Source of the DNA: Propionibacteriaceae bacterium | Lineage (GTDB): Bacteria > Actinomycetota > Actinomycetes > Propionibacteriales > Propionibacteriaceae | DNA: 22,255 nt | Assembly (NCBI GenBank): GCA_027353565.1 | Contig: DAIEHO010000092.1 | Location: 1 to 22,255 of the forward strand | Direction: 5' to 3' | Shown here: piece by piece, positions 12,001-21,000 of the stretch | Numbering within the stretch: the first letter of the stretch is position 1 | Layout of the letters: each line of letters opens with the position of its first letter | The notes under the pieces: model-generated | The model's input: the letters and a program-made list of their open reading frames with translations, nothing else | Databases searched by the model: none | What the model was told of the DNA's origin: nothing | Translations under genes and position numbers: made by a program

Positions 12001-15000
12001 GCATCCTCGCTGGGCGTCTGGGCGACCGGCGGGGGCTACCTCTCCGCGAGCGACACGAGCGTGATCGTGCCGTGGGAGGGCTACGGCGCGGTCATCGTCA
12101 CCAACGTCGTCCTCTCGACGACCGACGCGTACGTCGAGGGCGGCTCACTCGGGACGAGCCAGGAGCCGATCGGCGACGTCACGGTGACGGCGGCCAACGT
12201 TGCGCAGATCGACGCGACGTCGACGTCGCGCATCGAGGCGTGGACGGCCGTGAGCGCGGTCCTCGCCTTCAACTCGATCGGCTGGAAGGCCTCGAACCTC
12301 CTGTTCAACGCCGTCGACGCGCTCCTCGGCGATCCGCTCATCTCGTCCGCCTTCAACGGCGAGCAGCCGGCCCACGCGCTCGCCTACATCCGCAACACGC
12401 CGATCCATTCGACCGGCGACGTGACGGTGACGGCCGACGACGCGGCGCAACTGAACGCGGTGGCTGGCAATGAGAACGTCGCCGAGGCCGCCGTCGACCT
12501 GCTCTTCATGTCGGCCGGCCAGAAGGGCGACAAGAAGTCGAAGGACAAGTCGAAGCAGACCGACGGCTACGGCGCGAGCGGCCTCGCGGGCGGCGCCATC
12601 CTCGCCTCGAACAAGGTCTCGAGCTACGCCAAGGCGTTCATCGAGTTCACGGGCGGCGCGAACGGCGTCGTCGACGCCGACGGCGCAGTCGTGGTCTGGG
12701 CCGAGGACCGGTCCGGCATCGACGCGCAGAGCACCGTCGTCCAGTCCGCGATCACGACGAACGACCTCTCCGGCATTGCCGACATCGTCAACGGGTTCAT
12801 CATCCCGGGCGACTACGACTACAGCACGGCATCTGGCGAGCAGTACCTTGGCGGCGGCGAGCTCGTCCGGCTCGGCTCCAGCTACGCCGGGGGCGGCGAC
12901 ACCGGTTCGGTCTACCGCTACGTCGGGGACCCGTTCGCCACGACGTTCACGCTCCCGCTCGTTCCGGCGCAGGTGAACGTCCTGCCGGGCGACACGGTCC
13001 GGGTGCCGGTCGGCTACCTCGGCGGCGGGCAGGGCGGCCGGGTGTACGAGTTCGTCGGCACCGAGGCCGAGGGCGCGAGCCTGGCGCTGAACACGACCGA
13101 CTACAGCGGCGCCCTCTGGAAGCCGATCAGCTACAGCGCCGCGAGCCTCGGCTCCCAGAGCGTGACGCTCCACACGGGCGACACGGTGGTCCTCCCGTTC
13201 AACTGGCTGCTCGGCGGCGATGCGGGCGCGCTGTACGAGTACATCGGATCGGACGGCTCCGGCGTCGACATCAACGCCGCGAACTACGCCGACGCGGCCC
13301 TCTGGCAGCCGGCGTACCTGGTCCACCTCGACCTCGGGACGGTCGACTACACGGACGATGCGAACTGGGACAAGCTCGTCGGCGGCGCGGACAACCTCGA
13401 GAACCTCTACCCCGGCATCGGCAACTTCACGGACTCCGATGCGCGCGCGGTCGGCATCCTCATCGTCATGAACGACCTCCGCTCGGACGTCGAGGCGTAC
13501 GTCCGGAACGTCGACCTCGACGCCAGGTCGCTCGACGTCACGGCCCTCGAGAACGCACTCCTCAAGGCGTCCGGCCTGCTCAACGTGGTGGCGATGGGCG
13601 GCAGCTGCTACGGCAGCGGCACCGTCCTCGCGGTCGGTGGCCAGATCGCCACCAACGTCGTGCTCGCCGCGGCCGACGCGTTCATCGCCATCAGCGACGT
13701 CACCACGACCGGTGGCGGCGTGACGGTCACGGCGAAGAACACCTCCGGCATCGACGCGAGGATCCTCTCGGCGACGACGAGCAGCGGCGACGGCTACGGG
13801 CTCACGCTCGCCTTCAACACTGTCGGCTGGAAGTCGCAGAACCTGCTCTTCAACACTGTCGACGCGCTGCTCGGCGACCCGCTCATCGCCGAGGCCCTGG
13901 GCGGCGAGAAGCCGGCCAAGGCGGTCGCCTATGTCGTCGACACCGACGTCTCGTCCGCGGGCGGACTGAGGGTGACCGCCGACAACGCGGCCCAGCTCAA
14001 CGCGACGCTGAGCAACGCGGCGACGTCGCAGGCCTCGGCGCTGTACGGCGCGAAGGGCAAGGCGATCGGCGGCCTGCTCGCGAGCAACAAGGTCTCGGCG
14101 TGGGCCGAGGCGTGGGTGGGGCACCCCGACAGCTACGTCGCGACCGGGACGGGGGCGCAGGTCGTCGACGTCGCGCCCGGGATGGCGGTGAGGCTGGACT
14201 CGACCTACGGCACGGCCGACCTGACGGCAGCGACGTCGGGCAGCCAGCCGGTCGTCCTCACCGCCCCGGCGGACGTGCTCATCCCGGCCGGCTACGGAAC
14301 CGCGAGCTACGCGGCCGGCGCCTCGGGCTCGCAGGCCGTCACCCTCACCGATCCGACGAACGTGACGCTCGCCGCCGGCTACGGCGTGCCGCAGTACCTC
14401 GCCATCGCGTTCATGGCGCCGCAGGTGGTGCTCGTGCAGCCCGGCGCGCGAGTCCTGCTGGCCCCGTTCTACGGCATCCAGGCCCGCTACGAGACCGGCT
14501 CCGGCACGCAGGCGCTGAAGACGGGCGACACCGTGCTCGTCTCGGCCGGCTATGCGGGCGGCGGGAAGCCCGGCAAGACCTACAAGTACCTGGGCGACGA
14601 CGCGACCCTGAACCTCGCCGCGCAGAACTACGGGTACGAGTCCCTGTGGGCGAAGACCTGGCTCAAGGCGACGTACACGAGCGGCTCGGGCAGCCAGGCG
14701 CTCGCGGCGGGCGACACGGTGAGGATCACGGACGGCTACACCGGCTTCGGCGTGGCCGGCGCGGTCTACCGCTACATGGGCACACCGGGCACCCGGAACG
14801 TGGGCGAGCAGAACTACATTTTGACGGCCTGGACGCTGGTCGGCGGGGTGCCAGGTGGGACGTATCAGTACGTCGGCGGCACGGCCACCCTCGACCTGAA
14901 CGGCCAGGACTACGCCCACTCGAGCGTCTGGCGGAAGGTCGGTGGGGCGCCGGGCGGCACCTACCGCTATGTCGGCTCGACCTCCGCGTCCCTCGACCTC

Positions 15001-18000
15001 AACGTCCAGGACTACACCGACCCCGACGTCTGGCAGCGCGTCACGGGGACCGCGGGTGCCACGTATCGCTACGTCCAGCCCACGACGACGTACAACGCGC
15101 GCACGACCGGCAAGCAGCTCGTCGACGTCCTGCCCGGCCAGACGGTCAGGCTGCCGTCCGCGTGGAGCAACGGCGGGACGGCCGGCGCAGCGTACCGGTT
15201 CGTGGGCACCGAGGACCAGGGCCTGGGCAGCGACGACAAGGGCATCGACCTCAATGCGGAGAACTACGAGAGCAACGGTCTGTGGAAGGTCGTCCGGACC
15301 GACCTGAACGCCCAGGACTACGCGAACACGAAGCTCTGGTCGAAGCTCGGTGGCACGCCCGGAACCGCGTACCGGTACGTCGGCACGGCCCTCTCCGGCG
15401 TCGCCATCGACGTGAACGCGACCGACTACTCGGATGCGACCCGCTGGACGCCGTACGTGGACGTGGGCCGGGTCACCATCGACGTGGCCGGCGACATGCT
15501 CGTCCAGGCCAAGGACAGCGCCGGCATCTACGCGAACGTGCGCATGGTCTCGTCGTCGACCACGATCGGCGACGGCGGCATGCCGGTGATGCAGCAGGAG
15601 ATCAACAACTTCATCCCGGCCGACTACCTCTCGAGCGAGGGTGAGCGGACGATCACGTTCGGCCAGCGTGTCCGCATCGCGCCCGACTTCATCACCGAGG
15701 ACTTCACGACCGACCAGGCGAACCCGGTCGTGGCGATCGCGAACGGCCAGAACGTCCGGGTCGCCGACGGGTATGGCGACTCGCAGTTCACCACCGACTC
15801 CGGCAAGCGACTCCTCATCGCCGGCGACACCGTCGAGGTCCTCGACGGCTACACAAAGGGCGGGACGGCGGGGACCGTGTACCGCTACACCGGCGCCAAC
15901 GCCCGCCTCGACCTCGCGGCCCAGGATTACTCGAAGACGACGCTCTGGGCCCCGGTCGCCGGCGTGAGCGGCGCGGTCTACAAGTACGTCGGCGACGACG
16001 GGACCCTCGACCTCGGGCTCCAGGACTACACCGACACCGGGCTCTGGAAGCCGATGGGCGGCGTTCCCGGATCCGTCTACGAGTTCCTGGGCGTCGAGGA
16101 GACGCTCGACCTGAGCACCGTGGACTACACCGACCTCGACTGGTGGAAGCCGGTCGCCGAGACCCAGCTGCTGCCGCAGGGGATGGACGTGTCTGAGTCG
16201 GACACCATCGCGGTGGGCGGCCTCGTCGTCCTGAACGACGTCCGCGGCGGCGCCATCGCCTACGTGAAGAGCGCCGACGTCGACGCCGCGAGCCTGACGA
16301 TCCAGGCGGTCGAGCAGTCGGTCCTGCGCGCGATCGCGGACGCGACCGTCACCTCGTCCGGCGGCGGGTCGTTCGAGCAGAAGGGCGGCAAGTCGATCGC
16401 CGTCAGCGCGGTCATCGCCACGAACGTCGTCCTGTCGGAGGCGCGGGCCGCCCTCATCGACAGCGACGTCAAGACGGACACCGGCGACGTCGTCGTGGAT
16501 GCCTTCGACATCTCGCAGATCGACGCGACGACCAAGAACGCCAGCCAGTCGGCCGGCCAGACGGTCGGCGTCACGCTCGCCTTCAACACCATCGGCTGGC
16601 GCTCGCAGAACTTCATCTTCAACGGGATCGACGTGCTGCTCGGGGACCCGCTCATCGCGGGCGCCCTCGACAATCGTGATCCCGCCCACGTCGAGGCGCG
16701 GATCACGAACTCGAAGGTCGACTCGGCCGGCGATGTCTGCGTCAGCGCGCTCAACGAGGCGGTCATCAACGCTGAGGTCACGAACGAGGCCTCGTCGATC
16801 GTGGTGATGGTCACGGGCTCGGAGGGGTTCGCGGCCGGCTTCGTGATCGCCTCGAACATGATCAACGTCCAGACGCGTTCGGCCATCGAGCTGGTCCTCT
16901 CGGACGATCGGCTGAGGACGTCCTCGCCGCCGCCGAGCGAGCTGCGGCCGGGCATGGTCCTCGATGTCGCGCCCACCGTGGTCTACGAGTACGTGGGCGG
17001 CCCGCGGGCCCCGCCGAGCGGGTCGGACTGGGCGCAGCAGGATCTCACTGCGAATCCCGACTGGCTGAGGATCGGCGTCGTCGAGGCGGACGGGTCGGTC
17101 ATCGTCAGCGGCGAGGAGGGCGCCGAGATCGACGCCGACGTCACTCTGAAGGCCCTTGCCCAGGCGGTCAGCGACCTTGGGCTCAGCCTCGTCACGGGTC
17201 TTCTGAATGCCGCACTCGTCGACTACGGATACACGACCAAGTCCGGCACCCGCGAACTCGCCCCCGGTGAGCTGGTCCGCGTCGCCAGCGACTACGCCTA
17301 TGACAACGACGGCGACGGGCTCGTGGAGGCCGTCCCGGGTGGCGTCTACGCCTACGACGGCCCCACCGCCACGTACGACGTCGGCGACTTCGCCACGACG
17401 CACGACGTGATCGCCGGCAACACTGTCCTGCTGCCGCTCTACTGGCTGGGCAAGGGCGAGCCGGGCGTCATGTACAGCTACAAGGGCACAACGACCCTCA
17501 GCGGCGCCGACCTCAAGACGATCGACTACACCAACACCAACCTGTGGGTGATCGCCCCGAGCACGACCTCGCTCGACCTCGGCGCCCAGGACTACGACCA
17601 CGGGCCGTGGACGCGCATCTACATCGGCGAGGCCATCTCGTGGCTCGTCGACAACGGCGTCAGCTTCGACAAGACCAAGGCGACGGCGATCGGCGGGATC
17701 GCGGTCCGGAACGACGTCCGGGGCGACGTCACGAGCACGATCGTCCGACAGGCGCTCACCGCCGGGACCGGCGTCTCGGTCACCTCGCTCGAGACGGCGA
17801 CGATCACCGCCGACGATCTCAGCAGCGTCATCGCCCAGGGCACCAGCTCGCAGGCCGTCAACGGCCTGATCTCGACGAACCTCGTGCTCAGCGGCGCGAA
17901 GGCCTCGATCGAGGACAGCGCGATCGCCACGACCGCCGGGAACGTCATCGTCGATGCGCAGAACACCTCGACGATCACGGCCGAGATCACGAGCGAGACC

Positions 18001-21000
18001 GAGGCCCACCAGGTCGCCATCGGCTTCACCGTCGCCTTCAACACGGTCGGCTGGGACTCCCAGAACATCCTGTTCAACCTCGCCGACGCGATCCTCGGCC
18101 TCGACATCGGCAACGAGAACCCCGTCTCGACCTCCGCCTCGGTCGGCGGCTCGACGATCAGCGCGGGCGGCGGGGTGGCGGTGACGGCGACCACGGACGC
18201 CTTCATCGACGCCCACATCGGCACGTCGGCGAACACCTTCAGCACGAGCCTGTCCGACAGCAGCAGCTACGCGGTGTCGGTCGCCCCGGTGGTCGCGATG
18301 AACAAGGTGAGCACCGAGACGCAGGCGGTCATCAAGGACGCGCCGGCGATCACCGGCAAGCCTTCCATCGAGGCGAAGAACGGCAACCTCGAGGTCGTCG
18401 CGACCGATGGCGCGAGCATCCTCTCGTTCGTCGAAGCGCCGGTCACCGCGGTCGCAGCGTCGGCCGGGAACGCGACGGGCGTGAGCGTCGCGATCAGCAT
18501 CTCGCGCAATGACGTGCGCACCGCGACCGACGCGAAGGTCGCCAGCGTCCCGCTCGCCACGGCGACCGGCGGCGAGATCGTCGTCTCGGCGTCGGAGACG
18601 GCCTCCATCGACGCGACGTCGCGCGCCTCCGCGGTCACGATCGCGGTGAGCATGAAGGGCAGCACCGCCTTCAGCGGCGGCGGCGCGACGGCGGTCAACG
18701 CGATCCGCGGCCACGCCAACGCGACGGTCAGCGGCTCGAGCCTGGAGGCCGCCGGGACGCCGGGGACGATCGAGATCACGACCGAGAACGCGTCGACGAT
18801 CGCGGCAACGGTCAAGGCCCTCGCCGTCTCGATCGCCGCCAGCACCGATACCTCGGTCGCGGTCGCCATCGGCTTCTCGCTCGCCCGCAACTTCATCGGC
18901 TGGACCGAGTACGGCGGGCCGGTCCCGTTCGAAGTCAAGGCGACAACTCCGTCGACGCAGCTGAAGGCCGCCGGCGGGATCACGGCCTCGGCGGCGAGCA
19001 CCGCGACGATCAACGCCGTCGTCGAGGCGACCTCGGTCGCGGTCGCCGTCGGCAAGACGGGCGTCTCGCTCAGCGCCGGCGGCCTGTGGACCGACAACAA
19101 GGTCGCGATGGACATCGAGGCCGGCCTCGGGTCGTCGACCGGCATCTCGACGACGTCGGGCGCGATCTCGGTGAGCGCCGGCGACACATCGTCGATCGTC
19201 GCGGACGCGCAGGCGGCCGCGGTGAGCGCGAGCCTCGCGCCCGGCGACACGGCGGTCGCCCTCTCGATCGGCCTGTCGCTGGCCCACAACACGATCGACA
19301 ACGACGTCGCCGCGTCCATCAAGGACGCCTCGAGCGTCACGACCGGCGGCGGCGACGTGACCGTCACGGTCACGCAGGGCGCGACGATCAAGGCGAAGTC
19401 GATCGCCGTCGCGGTCTCGGCGGCCATGAGCCTCGGAACCGGCGTCTCGCTCGCCGGCGGCGCCTCCGAGTCGACGAACATCATCCTCTCGAAGGCGACC
19501 GCCTCGATCGAGGACAGCACGGTCGGCCTGGCGGCGAACACGGTGGGCGACGTGTCCGTCACGGCGACGAGCACCTCGACGATCGAGGCGACGGTGGCGG
19601 CGGTCGCGGCCGCGGTGGCCTTCGGCGCGACGACCGGCGTCGGGGTCGCGCTGGGCATCTCGGTCGCCCGCAACTTCATCGGCAGCGACCCGACCTACGC
19701 CCCGGCGTACGACAACCTCTCGGCCGAGCACCCGACGACGCTCAGCAGCGGCAAGCAGGTCAAGGTCGTCGAGGGCGACTATGCCGGCGGCGTGTTCAAG
19801 TACGTGGGAACGGCCGACCTGAGCGAGCCGGACCTGAGGGAGAAGTCGAGCGAGAACGCGGACGGCCAGGACTACTCGATCCGCTCGCTCTGGCAGCCCG
19901 CCGGCTCCGACTACCTGAGCATCGAGCGGCCGACGAGCCTGCCCGCGGACGCGACCGTCAGGATCGTCCGCGGCGCGCGGGCCGGCGACGTGTACCAGTA
20001 CATCGGGAAGGCCCTCCCGGGCTGGGTCGACCTCTACGAGCAGAACTACGGCGACGAGGACGCCTGGACGAAGACCGCGCTTGACACGGCCAAGTACAAG
20101 AGCGGCAGCCGGCCGGCGACGCTGGTGGCGGGCGACACGGTCAAGGTGACCCACGGTCCGTTCAAGGGCGATGTCTATGAGTACAAGGGCGACCTCGTGG
20201 TCGGCGTCGTCCCGCTCTGCGACATGGACTACTCCGACTACAACATGTGGAAGCAGGTCGGGTTTGCCCCGGTTCCGGCGGCCACGAGCCTGGCCGGCGT
20301 CCAGGCGTCGATCGTCGACTCGAGCGTCAACGCGACCGGCGACCTGACCGTCAGCGCCCAGGGCCGCGAGACGATCGACGCCGTCGTGATCGCGGGCGCG
20401 GTCGCGATCTCCGGCGGCGGCACGACCGGCGTCGGGGTCAGCGGGGCGGGCGTCTTCACGCAGAACAAGATCCGGTCGGACGTCAAGGCGTTCATCGACG
20501 GCGACGGCTCCACCTCCCAGGTCAGCGCGAAGAGCATCACCGTCACGGCCGACGACGCGTCCGGGATCCGCGCGATCGCCGGCGCGGCCGCGATCGCCAT
20601 GTCGTTCGCCGGCACCGCTGCCGTCTCCGTCTCGATCGGCCTCTCGATCGCCCTCAACGAGGTCGCGAACGACGTCGCGGCGTACGTCAAGGACGTGCCC
20701 ACGGTCAAGGCGACCGGCGGCAACATCGACATCGCGGCGACCTCGATCGGCCGACAACTGTTCAAGAGCGCTGGAGCTCCCTTCAACCTCGCGACCGTCA
20801 CCGCCGCCGATCTCGACGACGCCGCCAACGCGGACTCGCCGGACGGCGGCGATGCGGCGGACGACCGGACGATCCTCGGCAAGATCGACGACGAGTTCCG
20901 TGCCGCCGGCTTCGAGCTCCAGCCGGGCGTCGCGTTCACGTCAGGGTCGGGCACGAAGACGCTCGCCCGCGGCGACAAGGTCGTCGTGTCCAAGGGCTAC

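Larger units (their letters stand above)
10090..15513 (+). repeat. Super-repeat unit 2 (1,808 codons)
   Basis: Collinear with unit 1: DDAGIYAN; W5; LAFNTIGW (11167) and DALLGDP (11221); W6; LIDHNDVRS (Asn at 11950); LAFNSIGW (12262) and DALLGDP (12316); W7; LYPGIGNF; LAFNTVGW (13807) and DALLGDP (13861). It lacks the counterpart of W3 and gains the very large W8 just before unit 3. The stretch around 10654-10752 matches 6457-6558 at about 85% of residues (VYEWMGP to SDLGWWKPVP), while many codons differ synonymously, so the duplication is not recent. It contains the first Cys of the window (11887). Confidence 0.85.
15514..18180 (+). repeat. Super-repeat unit 3, shorter and diverging
   Basis: Opens with DSAGIYAN and follows the unit order through W9, the NDVRG strand (Asn at 16234), LAFNTIGW (16576) and DVLLGDP (16630), with 1,062 bases from DAGIY to that signature. 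It then departs: a degenerate Trp repeat (W10), W11, NDVRG (17710), and a final VAFNTVGW (18031) with DAILGLD (18085). No third signature block follows; the sequence passes into the ~65-residue repeats. It is therefore a truncated or shortened copy of units 1 and 2. The 3' boundary is approximate. Confidence 0.75.

Noticed and set aside
14100..15644. 514-codon plus-strand open frame over W-cluster 8, and similar ones at 17544-18512 and 19086-20084
   Set aside because: All are frame-3 Arg/Gly-rich shadows of the real frame; none shows a plausible start context or domain.
12145..20757. 2,870-codon open frame on the minus strand
   Set aside because: It is codon-aligned antisense to the real gene and starts at TTG. 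It stays open because the sense frame contains no TCA, CTA or TTA codon there, and it ends exactly at the sense TCA at 12145. The product is Arg/Asp/Val/Gly-rich with no domain-like pattern.
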